Positions 49,746-58,148 are shown, counted from the first letter of the stretch. The stretch: 64,000 bases of DNA from JACVRW01 sp963751835 (GCA_963751835.1 CAVVWD010000020.1:62001-126000), one strand, 5' to 3'. Program-made: numbers and translations. Notes: generated by a model from the sequence alone, not told the origin.

Positions 49746-50663
49746 ATGACCCAGACGAGACGGACTCTCTCGGGGCTCGTGGTCATTGTGGCGTTTGCGC
49801 TGGCGCTCGCGCCCTCGGCCTCAGCCGCCGAGGCCAACTGCCCGGGCACGTTCGACGTGCTGCACAACGACCAGATCGGCAGCATGCAGCTGCCGGCCGG
49901 CCCGTACGTGATCACCGTCCTGGACACCCAGACGATGGGCTGCACAGAGGCGGCCCAGCTGCTCTCGCAATTCCTCGAGGACTGGGACGGAGAGCTGCCG
50001 CGGCCGTGGGTCGCGACCGCCTCGACGCGCACGTTCACCGCGGGCCGCGGGAGCACCGTCGGTTTCCGCCTCACCCCAGGCAGCCCGACGCCCCCGACAC
50101 CCCCGCATCCCCCGTCGAGCCGCGTCTGCGCGGGCTACTTCACGGTGCTCCACAACGACCGCATCGGCAGCTTCACGATTCCCAAGGGTCGTTACCGGAT
50201 CACCCTGCTCGGATATCGCGGGGTCACGTGCTCGCAGGCGTCCTCGCAGCTCGTGCAGTTCCTGCGGGACTTCGACGGCGTGCTGCCGGCGCCCTGGATC
50301 CTCGATCCCTCGACCGGCAGCTTCATGAAGGGCAGCCGCCACGTCGGGTTCCGCATGAAGCCCTACGTGCCTGACGGCGGCGGCTCGAGCGGGCGCCACC
50401 CGAGCGGCGGGGAGACCCGCTGCCCGACCTTCAGGGTCCAGCACAACGACACGGTCGGCCTGCTGGCGCTGCCCAGGGGGACCTACAACGTCTGGGTTCG
50501 CGGCGGCCTGAGCTGCGCGCGCTCCACCACGCTGTTCGCCGACTTCCTCCAGCTCCCGGCAGGGAACCTTCCGTCCCCTTGGCGGCTGAACGCGCAGACG
50601 GCGACCTTCACTCGCGGCAGCGGCGGCAACAAGCCCAGCTTCCGCGTCAAGCGAACCCGCTAG
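49746..50663 (+). CDS. Secreted protein of three tandem ~90-residue repeats, unknown function
   Basis: A 305-residue protein with signal peptide TLSGLVVIVAFALALAPSAS. Three copies of one domain follow. Copy 1 starts CPGTFDVLHNDQIGSMQLPA (about residue 36), copy 2 CAGYFTVLHNDRIGSFTIPK (about 132) and copy 3 CPTFRVQHNDTVGLLALPRG (about 231). Each has a second Cys about 30 residues on, then L-x-x-F-L-x-x-x-x-G-x-L-P-x-P-W and a closing T-x-T-F/S-F-x-x-G strand. Copies are joined by Pro/Gly/Ser linkers. The Cys pair probably forms a disulfide. I cannot name the domain. Confidence 0.75.
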   Translation: MTQTRRTLSGLVVIVAFALALAPSASAAEANCPGTFDVLHNDQIGSMQLPAGPYVITVLDTQTMGCTEAAQLLSQFLEDWDGELPRPWVATASTRTFTAGRGSTVGFRLTPGSPTPPTPPHPPSSRVCAGYFTVLHNDRIGSFTIPKGRYRITLLGYRGVTCSQASSQLVQFLRDFDGVLPAPWILDPSTGSFMKGSRHVGFRMKPYVPDGGGSSGRHPSGGETRCPTFRVQHNDTVGLLALPRGTYNVWVRGGLSCARSTTLFADFLQLPAGNLPSPWRLNAQTATFTRGSGGNKPSFRVKRTR

Positions 50664-50666
50664 GGA

Positions 50667-51023
50667 TCACGGCATCAAGGTGCGCAGGTGCTCGTCGAGC
50701 ACCTCGCGCACCCAGCGCCGCTCATCCGGACTCGCCATCCGGTAGCGGCCGAGCAGCTCGCGCTGGTCGTCGAGCGGCAGCCCGCTGATCTCCCAGCGCA
50801 CCGCCAGGCGCTCGAACAGGAACTCCGTGCGGCGCTGCCAGCGGTCCTCGGCGCTGGCGGCCGGCTTTGCGTCGAGCGCCTCGAGCTTCGCCCAAGTGCC
50901 GGCGCTCAGGTCGTCGCGCAGGCTGAGGACGTTGCCCTCGGCGTCCGAGTAGCCGGTGCTCGAGCGGGGAGCGGCCGGCCGCTCGCCCCCCTGCTTGGCC
51001 CGTCGCCGGCTGCGGCGCCCCAT
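50667..51023 (-). CDS. Basic-N-terminus protein, unknown function
   Basis: About 118 residues starting MGRRSRRRAKQGGERPAAPR, then a helical, charged domain (LSLRDDLSAGTWAKLEALDA, RTEFLFERLAVRWEISGLPL, LDDQRELLGRYRMASPDERR). It looks like a small cytosolic helical protein. No family recognised. ATG 51023 is chosen over an upstream in-frame codon because the conserved-looking part begins there. It is convergent with the three-repeat protein gene, 3 nt apart. Confidence 0.6.
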   Translation of the reverse strand: MGRRSRRRAKQGGERPAAPRSSTGYSDAEGNVLSLRDDLSAGTWAKLEALDAKPAASAEDRWQRRTEFLFERLAVRWEISGLPLDDQRELLGRYRMASPDERRWVREVLDEHLRTLMP

Positions 51024-51067
51024 GTCAGCGGCTCCGCACAGCAGCGAGTAGGCGAAGGGGTCTCGGC

Positions 51068-51976
51068 TCAACGATGGCGCGAGTCTTGCAGCCGCACGAT
51101 GTCGTCCTCGTCGTCATCCGGGCGGCCGAAGCGCGCGTTCACTGCGTAGATGAAGTCCTTGAACGGCGCGATCGTGGTCGGCACGTCCAGGCGCGAATCG
51201 GTGAGGACCCTGCGCACCTCGCCGCTGCGCTCATCGTCCTCGAGCTTGACCACCGCGATCTGGTTGTCCTGGTTCTGGACGACGTAGAGCGTGTCGTCCT
51301 GACGGAGGATGCCGTCGCCGTTCGTGACCGCCTTGTCGAGCTTGATCTCACGTGTGAACCCAGTGCGGCCGTTGACCCGGAAGAGCTGGCCGGTGTTGGT
51401 CTTGACGACGACGAGACGGTGACCGCCCTCCAGTGTGTCGATTCCGTTCACGTTGAAGCCATCCGTGAACTCGAGGTCGCCGGAGTAGTTGACCCGCTGC
51501 GGCTCGGTCAGCTTGCCGTTACCGCGGATCCCGACGCGGTAGAGCTGCTCAACGAGCGAGTCCGTGAAGTAAGCGGCGTTGCGGGTGAGGACGACGTCGT
51601 TGACGAAGCCGGCGTCCGGGAGCGTGAAGCTCGCGACGTCGTCGCCGGTCTTCGAGTCGTAGACGTAGATGGCCTTGGAGGCACCGCCCGCCACGAACAG
51701 GCGATCGAAGCGCGTGTCCACCTTCAGCCCGGTGTGGTTGCGCCCCGGGTGCGGGGGCACGAGCACGCTGCCCTCGCCCGTGCGGTAGGAGCCTCTGTAG
51801 ACGGCCCCCATGGGGATCGAGCCGACGTAGAAGCTGTCTCCCTTGCCGCTCGCGATGCCCTCCGGACGGAACTCAACGGGAAGGGCGATCGAGCTCTGCG
51901 CGCCGGAGCCGGCGGGGGCGGCGGGCACGAGCAGGGCAAGCACCAGAATCGTGATGGGGAGCGCCTTGCGAAGCAT
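51068..51976 (-). CDS. Secreted beta-propeller, SMP-30/lactonase-like
   Basis: A 302-residue protein with signal peptide MLRKALPITILVLALLVPAA. Repeating strands with small turns follow: EGIASGKGDSFYVGSIPMGA, NDVVLTRNAAYFTDSLVEQL, FTDGFNVNGIDTLEGGHRLV, NGDGILRQDDTLYVVQNQDN. This is the six-bladed sugar lactonase or NHL-like propeller pattern, including the F-x-N-G-I-D block that in SMP-30-type enzymes lies near the metal site. Activity unproven. Confidence 0.7.
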   Translation of the reverse strand: MLRKALPITILVLALLVPAAPAGSGAQSSIALPVEFRPEGIASGKGDSFYVGSIPMGAVYRGSYRTGEGSVLVPPHPGRNHTGLKVDTRFDRLFVAGGASKAIYVYDSKTGDDVASFTLPDAGFVNDVVLTRNAAYFTDSLVEQLYRVGIRGNGKLTEPQRVNYSGDLEFTDGFNVNGIDTLEGGHRLVVVKTNTGQLFRVNGRTGFTREIKLDKAVTNGDGILRQDDTLYVVQNQDNQIAVVKLEDDERSGEVRRVLTDSRLDVPTTIAPFKDFIYAVNARFGRPDDDEDDIVRLQDSRHR

Positions 51977-52039
51977 GCCTCGGGCTTACCCCGCCCCGCT
52001 GCCGCCAGAACGCGCGCGGAACGTCTTGGCGTGTTCGCG

Positions 52040-53131
52040 TCACCCCTCGCTTGCGAGCTGGTGGCGCAGCCGCTCGCGCAGCTCCGCGAAGTGCGCGGTC
52101 TCGTAGGCGATCAGTGCCGCCAGGGCCGCGGTCACGATGGCGAGCGTCGCGAGCGCCGGCAGCTCCTTGGCGGCGGGGATGAGCGCCAGCATGGCCAGCG
52201 CACACAGCAACCGCGCGCCGTTGAAGCGATGGACGTTCCGCCAGCGGAAGGCCACGTGTGCGAGCAGGTAGAGCGCGGTGCCGCCGAGGGTCGCCACCGC
52301 CGGGACGAGCTTCAGCGGCTCCTCGACGTCGCCCAGCGTCTTCTTCAGTCCGAGCGCCACGAGCACGATCCCGGCGATCATCGGGAAGTGCAGGTACGAG
52401 AACGAGTCGCGCGCGATCTCGTTCTGCTCGCGTCCCCGCGCGGCGTGGGACAGGCGGCGCTCGGCCACCAGCGCGACGATGTCGAAATAGAGCCACCAAA
52501 GCGCCGCGGCCAGCGCCATCCCGAGCACGGCCGCGGCCACCACCCCGGCGTCCACACCGACCTCCGCCCCGGCGCCGATCGCAACGATCGACTCGCCCAG
52601 GGCGATGATCACGATCAGCCCGTGACGCTCCACGAAGTGCCTGGGCGCGAGCTTCCAGCCCTCGGAGCCGAAGACGAACAGTTCGCCCATGTCGAGCAGG
52701 AGCGCCAGCGCCCAGAGGGCGCCCTGCAGGGCACCGTCGGCGAATGACGCCGCGATCAAGAGGCTCACCCCAGTCGCCGTCCCGATCGCCAGCCCTACGA
52801 CCGAGCGCCGCAGTTCGGGGTCGTCCCGGCTCGCGACGACGAACAGGATCAGCTGGCCCCCGCGCACGAGCGCGTACGCACCCGCGAACAGGAGGCCCAG
52901 GTCGCCGAACGCCTCGGGCACGCACAGGGCCACCACGAGCAGGGCGGCCATGGCGCCGAAGATCGCGAAGCGGACGATCCCCTCCTCGGGATCGACCACG
53001 CTCGTGAACCACGAATAGCCGACCCACGCCCACCACAGCACGCCCAGCACGAGCAGGCCCTGGGCGAGCCCCTCCCAGGTCGGGTGCGGCCAGTATGGCC
53101 CGCGACGGCCGTCAATAGCCTTGCCGGCCAC
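52040..53131 (-). pseudogene. Low-temperature-requirement protein A (LtrA)-family membrane protein, apparently missing its first helix
   Basis: The protein runs GPYWPHPTWEGLAQGLLVLG, then VLWWAWVGYSWFTSVVDPEE, HFVERHGLIVIIALGESIVA, and ends YETAHFAELRERLRHQ: unmistakable LtrA blocks (W-W-A-W-V-G-Y, E-R-x-x-L-I-I-I-x-L-G-E-S-I). LtrA normally starts with an 'E-L-F-F-D-L-V-F-V-F' helix, which is absent; upstream DNA is occupied by the divergent thioesterase gene. GTG 53131 is the only sensible start and sits 1 nt from the thioesterase start. It may be a truncated, non-functional copy, or a variant starting at TM2. Confidence 0.7.
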
Positions 53132-53132
53132 G

Positions 53133-53915
53133 GTGGGCGATTTCGAGCGCGACACGGCGGTCAGGCCCCGCGGCGACGGCCATTTCGACTGCGAGATACG
53201 GCCCGACTGGTGGATCGCGGCGGGGCCCAACGGCGGCTACATCGGGGCGATCATGGTGCGCGCGCTGAGCTTCGATCCGGCGCTCGACACACGGCCGCTG
53301 AGGTCCGTGACGATCCACTACCTTGGCCGGCCGAAGGCGGGGGCGGCCGAGCTCCAGGTCGAGGCCGACCGCCACGGCCGCTCGGTCAGCTTCGTACGCG
53401 CCCGGCTCGGGCAGGAGGGACGCACGCTTGCCAGCGCGGCGGCCGTGTTCGCGAGCGACCGGCCGGGCGTCGAGCTCGACCGGGTCAGCCCACCAGAGGT
53501 GCCTTCGCCCGAGGAGATCGAGCCGCTCCCCGACGCCCCCGAGGGACCGCCCTTCGCCCGCGAGCTCGAGTACCGGTCCGCGCTCGGTGGTCGCCTCTTC
53601 AGTGGCGCCGACGAGGCGCTTACCGGCGGCTGGTTGCGGTTCCGCGACGAGCGCCCACTCGACGCCGCTGCGCTGGTCGCGCTCTGCGATGCGTGGTTTC
53701 CAGCGCTCTTCGCGGTGGTGTCGGAGCCGCTCCCTGTGCCGACGCTCGAGCTGACGGTGCATCTACGCAATCGCCTGCCTCGCCCGGCCGATTGGACGCT
53801 CGGCCGCTACCGCACCCGCCTCGCCCGCGACGGATTCCTCGAGGAGACCGCGGAACTCTTCTCGCGCGAAGGCGAACTGCTAGCCGAGTCGCGCCAGCTG
53901 GCGCTCGCCGGTTAG
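53133..53915 (+). CDS. Acyl-CoA thioesterase-family protein (TesB-like, two hotdog folds)
   Basis: A 260-residue protein: GDFERDTAVRPRGDGHFDCE, IRPDWWIAAGPNGGYIGAIM, RPLRSVTIHYLGRPKAGAAE and, in the second half, LTGGWLRFRDERPLDAAALV and LCDAWFPALFAV. G-P-N-G-G-Y and the double-hotdog layout are typical of TesB-like thioesterases in actinobacteria. It hydrolyses an acyl-CoA of unknown chain length. The start is GTG 53133 or TTG 53121; the former fits the family start and avoids overlap with LtrA. Confidence 0.85.
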   Translation: MGDFERDTAVRPRGDGHFDCEIRPDWWIAAGPNGGYIGAIMVRALSFDPALDTRPLRSVTIHYLGRPKAGAAELQVEADRHGRSVSFVRARLGQEGRTLASAAAVFASDRPGVELDRVSPPEVPSPEEIEPLPDAPEGPPFARELEYRSALGGRLFSGADEALTGGWLRFRDERPLDAAALVALCDAWFPALFAVVSEPLPVPTLELTVHLRNRLPRPADWTLGRYRTRLARDGFLEETAELFSREGELLAESRQLALAG

Positions 53916-53965
53916 CCGAGCCCATTTGACGAGGCGGGCGGCCGGCCTAGAAATCGGCGCATCAT

Positions 53966-54000
53966 GCCGGCTTGTTGTCGCCACACGACAGCAAGTCGGC
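53966..54000. terminator. Long stem-loop between convergent genes
   Basis: Arms 53966-53980 and 53986-54000 pair over all 15 positions (two as G-T wobbles on the plus strand) around the loop CCACA. It lies 51 nt after the thioesterase stop and 53 nt before the convergent YbjQ-like gene's stop, so it can end plus-strand transcription. No T-run follows. Confidence 0.5.
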
Positions 54001-54052
54001 ACTCTGGGCGGCGACCGCACGGGCCAAACCTGACTGCGAGTAGGCGCGCCGA

Positions 54053-54382
54053 TCAGGGGCCGCTGTCCTTGGTGACCTTGACGGCCGTCCCGTAGGCGCA
54101 GATCTCGGTCCAGGTGCTGCCGAGCTCGGAGGTGTCGAAGCGGAAGGCGATCACGGCGTTTCCGCCCTTTGCCTCGGCCTCCTCCACGAGCCGCTGAGTG
54201 GCGTGCTCGCGGCCCTCGGCGAGCATCTTGGTCATGCCCTTGAGCTCGCCGCCGACCAGCGACTTGAGCGAGGCGCCCACCTGCGAGCCGACGTTCCGGG
54301 AACGGACTGTCAGGCCGAACACCTCGCCGAACACCTCGTCGACGCTGTAGCCGGGCAGCTCGTTCATGGTGCTGATGATCAC
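54053..54382 (-). CDS. YbjQ/UPF0145-family protein
   Basis: A 109-residue protein: VIISTMNELPGYSVDEVFGE, VFGLTVRSRNVGSQVGASLK, GMTKMLAEGREHATQRLVEE and AKGGNAVIAFRFDTSELGST. These match the YbjQ family, small pentameric proteins once called heavy-metal-binding domains, of unknown function. GTG 54382 has GGAGG upstream. It is divergent from adenine deaminase, 50 bp between starts. Confidence 0.9.
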   Translation of the reverse strand: MIISTMNELPGYSVDEVFGEVFGLTVRSRNVGSQVGASLKSLVGGELKGMTKMLAEGREHATQRLVEEAEAKGGNAVIAFRFDTSELGSTWTEICAYGTAVKVTKDSGP

Positions 54383-54432
54383 GTGGGCCCTCCGTTGGTG
54401 GTTGGACGGGATTATGTGGTAGCAACAGTCGC

Positions 54433-56154
54433 ATGACGCGCCCGCAGGCCACCCCACGGGCGATCGCCGTCGCCCGCGGCGACGAGGCGGCCGACCTGCT
54501 GATCACGGGCGGGCGCGTCTTCAGCCCCGCGAGGCGCGAGTGGGTCGACACGGCGCTGGCGCTGGCAGACGGCGTCGTCGCCGGGTGGGGCAAGCGTGAT
54601 GCGCTCGAGGAGGTCGACGTGGCGGGCGCCGCTCTCACGCCCGCGTTCGTGGACGCGCACATGCACCTCGAGTCGACCAAGCTCTGGATCGACGAGTTCG
54701 TGCGCGCGGTGCTCCCCCATGGCACGACCGCCGTGGCCGCGGACCCGCACGAGATCGCCAACGTCCTGGGTGTGCCGGGCATCGTGGCGCTCGTGCAGGC
54801 CGCAGCGCCGCTGCCGTTCACGTTCGGTGTCTATGCCTCCAGCTGCGTGCCGGCCTCTCAGTTCGAGAGCGCCGGCGCGGAACTCGATGCGGGCGACGTG
54901 CGGGAGCTCATCGAGCGCCACGGCGCGCGCGGCGTCGCCGAGGTCATGAACTTCCCGGGCGTGATCGCCGGCGACCCGGAGATGTTGGCCCGCATCGCCG
55001 CGGCCGACGGGCGGCGCGTCGACGGTCACAGTCCGGGCGTGCTCGGCCGGGCGCTCGACGCGTACCTGGCCGCGGGGGTCGAGTCCGACCACGAGTCGAC
55101 CACCCTCGAGGAGGTGGTCGAGCGCCGGCGCAAGGGCATGTGGGTGTTCATCCGCCAGGGCTCCGCGAGCCAGAACCTCGAGGCGCTCATTCGCGATGTC
55201 ATCGAGCACGGGACCGACCTGGCGGCGTTCTGCACCGACGACCGGGAACCGGACACCCTCCTGCGGCTCGGTCACATCAACGACTGCGCCCGGCTGGCGG
55301 TGGCCGCGGGGGTGGCCGAGGTCGATGCCCTCCTCTTGGCGAGCACCAACCCGGCCCGCTATCACGGCTTCCACCACCTCGGTGACCTGGGGCCGGGAAA
55401 GCAGGCCGACGTGCTCTGCTTCGACGAGCTCGGCTCCTGGCGGCCGGCGCGCGTCTGGCAGGCGGGCCGGCTGGTGGTCGAGGGCGGCGAGCTGGTTGCC
55501 GGTGCCGTGCCCTCGGCGCCCGTTCCCGAGCAGATGCTCGGCACAGTCAGGGTCGGCGACCTGCCGGCGCCCGAGCGGCTCGTCCTCTCTCACCCGGACG
55601 GGGCGCACGTGCGCGCCGTCGGCGTCGAGAGCCGCAGCATCACGACCCGCGACCGCCGGCTGACGCTCGGTGACCCCGGCGCCGACCTTGCGCACGCCGC
55701 CGTGGTCGAGCGCCACCGTGCGAGCGGCCGTGTGGGCCTCGGCTATGCCACGGGCTTCGGGATCAAGCAGGGCGCGATGGCGTCGACGGTCGCCCACGAT
55801 GCCCACAACTGCGTGACGGTCGGCGCGCTCGGCCCCGGCGGGGCGGCGGACATGGCCGCCGCCGTCGCGCGCCTCGCGGAGATCGGCGGCGGCCAGGTCG
55901 CTGTGCTCGAGGGGCGCGTGGTGGGCGAGGTGCCGCTACCCCTGGCCGGACTGATGAGCGAGCGCCCCGCGGCCGAGGTGGCGGAGCAGATCCGAGCCCT
56001 CAACGAGGCGGCCGCGACGGTGCTCGGCACGACGGTCGAGGAGCCGTTCATGCAGCTCTCCTTCCTCGCACTGTCGGTGATCCCCGAGCTCCGGCTGACG
56101 GACGGCGGCCTCGTGGACGTGGGCGCGTTCGCGTACGTCCCGGTCCGGGATTGA
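54433..56154 (+). CDS. ade: Adenine deaminase
   Basis: A 573-residue amidohydrolase: the metal site FVDAHMHLESTKLWIDEFVR (H-x-H), HGTTAVAADPHEIANVLGVP, VYASSCVPAS, GHSPGVLGRALDAYLAAGVE and FCTDDREPDTLLRLGHINDC. The C-terminal part (GYATGFGIKQGAMASTVAHD, then AHNCVTVGA) is specific to the Ade family. It deaminates adenine to hypoxanthine using a binuclear Mn/Fe centre. The 3' end lies 19 nt from the convergent hydrogenase small subunit's stop. Confidence 0.95.
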   Translation: MTRPQATPRAIAVARGDEAADLLITGGRVFSPARREWVDTALALADGVVAGWGKRDALEEVDVAGAALTPAFVDAHMHLESTKLWIDEFVRAVLPHGTTAVAADPHEIANVLGVPGIVALVQAAAPLPFTFGVYASSCVPASQFESAGAELDAGDVRELIERHGARGVAEVMNFPGVIAGDPEMLARIAAADGRRVDGHSPGVLGRALDAYLAAGVESDHESTTLEEVVERRRKGMWVFIRQGSASQNLEALIRDVIEHGTDLAAFCTDDREPDTLLRLGHINDCARLAVAAGVAEVDALLLASTNPARYHGFHHLGDLGPGKQADVLCFDELGSWRPARVWQAGRLVVEGGELVAGAVPSAPVPEQMLGTVRVGDLPAPERLVLSHPDGAHVRAVGVESRSITTRDRRLTLGDPGADLAHAAVVERHRASGRVGLGYATGFGIKQGAMASTVAHDAHNCVTVGALGPGGAADMAAAVARLAEIGGGQVAVLEGRVVGEVPLPLAGLMSERPAAEVAEQIRALNEAAATVLGTTVEEPFMQLSFLALSVIPELRLTDGGLVDVGAFAYVPVRD

Positions 56155-56173
56155 GTGGAGTCCAATGCGGCTG

Positions 56174-57238
56174 CTACCAGCGCCGCTCGTAACCGGTAAC
56201 GAGCTGGTCGGTCGGGCGTCGCCACTCGGGCTCCACCTCGTACCGGGTCCGCATGTTGCGGTCGCGGAAGTACCTGATCGCCGGTCCGTAGGTGAAGCGC
56301 GAGGCCCGTGCGGACATCTTCCCGAGCCGGTCCGCCTCCAGGAATGGCATGAACTTGTCGGGGAACCCCGGGCTCGTGCAGGCCATGCAGATGCCGCCCA
56401 CGTTCGGGCAGCCGCCGAGCCCGTTGACCCATCCGCGCACCGGGACGTTGCACTTGACGACCGGCCCGCGGCAGCCGATCTTGACAAGGCAGCCCTGACT
56501 CTCACCGGGCCGCTCGGCGAACTCCCCCTGCTCCGCGAGCCCGGCGCGATCGCAGCCCTCGTGGACCGTCCGCTCGAACAGCCAGCGCGGACGACCCTGG
56601 TCGTCCAGATCGATCTCCGGCGTCATGCCGGCCAGCTGGAGCACCAGGTACATCAGGGTCTCGGTGATGTTGTCCGGCTGAACCGGACAGCCCGGGAGGT
56701 TGACGATCGGGAAACCGAGGCGCGAGACGAAATCGTGACCGAGGTAGTCGCGCAGTCCCATCGCGCCCGTCGGGTTGTTCTTCATCGCCGGGATTCCCCC
56801 GTAGGCCGCACAGGTTCCGACGGCCATCACGACCGCCGCGCGCGGCGCAAGCCGGTCGATCCACGAGCAGGTGGTGATCGGCTGCCCGCTCTCAGGATCG
56901 ACGCCGAAGCCCGCCCAGTGCCCATCGCCGTTGATCTCCTCGTTCGGAACAGAGCCTTCCAGCACGAGCAGGAACGGGTCGAGCTTGCCGGCCTCGGCGT
57001 CATACCAGCTCTGGACGAAGTCCGCGCCCGTCTCGTAGGCGAGCAGCGGGTTGTAGAGGACCAGCGGGGGCATGCCCGGCATGGCCCCTCTCAACAGCTC
57101 CTCGAGTCGCGGGCTGGTCGCGGAGGTCAGGGCCACCGAGTCGCCGTCGCAGCCGAGCCCGCTCGTCATCCACACGACGTGCACGGGCGTTCGCTCGGTC
57201 TGGGTCTGCCGCGGGCTGAACTCGGCCTGGACCCTCAT
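56174..57238 (-). CDS. Orphan [NiFe]-hydrogenase small subunit, group 1h type (second HhyS)
   Basis: A 354-residue protein that aligns without gaps to the operon copy at 60939 over at least the first 230 residues. Proximal-cluster ligands: C30 and D33 (GLGCDGDS, C-x-x-D), C143 (VGTCAAYGG), C184 (LPGCPVQPDN). Distal-cluster ligands include H226 and C229 (TVHEGCDRAG) and later cysteines (GCLVKIGCRGPVVKCNVP); the medial region is NGLGGCPNVGGICMACTSPG. No Tat signal or C-terminal anchor, as in group 1h. ATG 57238 overlaps the regulator's stop (ATGA). There is no large subunit on this strand, which is unusual. Confidence 0.9.
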   Translation of the reverse strand: MRVQAEFSPRQTQTERTPVHVVWMTSGLGCDGDSVALTSATSPRLEELLRGAMPGMPPLVLYNPLLAYETGADFVQSWYDAEAGKLDPFLLVLEGSVPNEEINGDGHWAGFGVDPESGQPITTCSWIDRLAPRAAVVMAVGTCAAYGGIPAMKNNPTGAMGLRDYLGHDFVSRLGFPIVNLPGCPVQPDNITETLMYLVLQLAGMTPEIDLDDQGRPRWLFERTVHEGCDRAGLAEQGEFAERPGESQGCLVKIGCRGPVVKCNVPVRGWVNGLGGCPNVGGICMACTSPGFPDKFMPFLEADRLGKMSARASRFTYGPAIRYFRDRNMRTRYEVEPEWRRPTDQLVTGYERRW

Positions 57239-58089
57239 GCGCGCGAGCGCAGCCCATCCCGCTGCAGGTGGTGGTCTACGAGCCATTCGAAGTTCTCCTG
57301 CCCGGTGCCGTGGAGGTGCCAGTCGGCGCCTCCGCCGGTCACGAGACCGCCGTCGACGAGACGCGCGAGCGCGTGGCTCACAGACGGCCGCTCCGCGCCC
57401 ACGAGCTGGCCGAGGAGCCGGTGTGTCAGCGGCAGCTTCAGGTGGATCCCGCCGGGCTCCACTCTTCCCCAGCGCGTCGCCAGGTGCCAGAGCAGCAGCG
57501 CCAGGCGCACCTCGAGTCGCGGATGTGACGTGATCGCCCGCTGCACGCCGAGGTCGCGTGCCCGCCTGGCGCTACGGCGCAGCAGCGCGTAGGTCAGCTG
57601 CGGCCAGGGCCGGACGCGCTCGGCGAAGGGAGCGTCGAGCAGGGCGAGCCGGGCCGGTACCAAGATGTGCCAGGAGGATTCACGCGGGATGAGGTCGTCC
57701 TCGCTGTCTCCCCACGGCTGCAGCAGGTCGCCGGCGCCCACGAGCTCGGTCGCCGTGCGATCCCCGACGTGCACGTCGACCGCGATCACGCCGTCGAGCA
57801 GGAGCAAGCCAAGGCCGGAGTCCACGTTGCCGAATCGGGCCCAGAGCCGGCATTCGCCGACCGGCGCATCGACGACCGGCACGGTCGCGATCTGGCGAAC
57901 GACCATGCGCATCCGCGGGTCGAACTCCTCGGCGAGATCGGTGTCCACGTCCAGCAGGTAGCAGAACGAGGCCGGTGGCCGGGGATCGCGCGGATGACCG
58001 TCGGTCGGCGCGGGCCAGACCGAGGCACGCTGCGTGGCCGGCTCTCGCTCGTGCGGACGCATACGGTCGCGCTCGCACCATAACGCCAC
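57235..58089 (-). CDS. Crp/Fnr-family regulator next to the hydrogenase operon
   Basis: Up to 284 residues. The N-terminal half is a cyclic-nucleotide-binding-like barrel (CYLLDVDTDLAEEFDPRMRM, IAVDVHVGDRTATELVGAGD, LLQPWGDSEDDLI). The C-terminal winged helix reads LKLPLTHRLLGQLVGAERPS, VSHALARLVDGGLVTGGGAD. There is no N-terminal cysteine cluster as in Fnr, so the signal is not an Fnr-type Fe-S cluster. It starts at 58089, or at ATG 58062 (MRPHERE). It is divergent from hypC and coupled to the orphan small subunit. Control of both operons through the palindrome at 58108-58148 is inferred. Confidence 0.85.
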   Translation of the reverse strand: MALWCERDRMRPHEREPATQRASVWPAPTDGHPRDPRPPASFCYLLDVDTDLAEEFDPRMRMVVRQIATVPVVDAPVGECRLWARFGNVDSGLGLLLLDGVIAVDVHVGDRTATELVGAGDLLQPWGDSEDDLIPRESSWHILVPARLALLDAPFAERVRPWPQLTYALLRRSARRARDLGVQRAITSHPRLEVRLALLLWHLATRWGRVEPGGIHLKLPLTHRLLGQLVGAERPSVSHALARLVDGGLVTGGGADWHLHGTGQENFEWLVDHHLQRDGLRSRA

Positions 58090-58107
58090 CGGACCATCGC
58101 GTTTTGG

Positions 58108-58148
58108 CGTAATCGCGGTTACCGGATCACCGGGTAACCCGGATTACG
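58108..58148. promoter_or_regulatory. Imperfect 41-bp nested palindrome in the divergent hydrogenase promoter region
   Basis: Outer arms CGTAATC (58108-58114) and GATTACG (58142-58148) and inner arms GGTTACC (58117-58123) and GGTAACC (58133-58139) are both perfectly inverted around one centre at 58128. The 2-bp gaps between inner and outer arms do not pair. The site lies 19 bp from the regulator's first codon and 71 bp from hypC, and is the likely operator of the Crp/Fnr-like protein. Confidence 0.65.
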
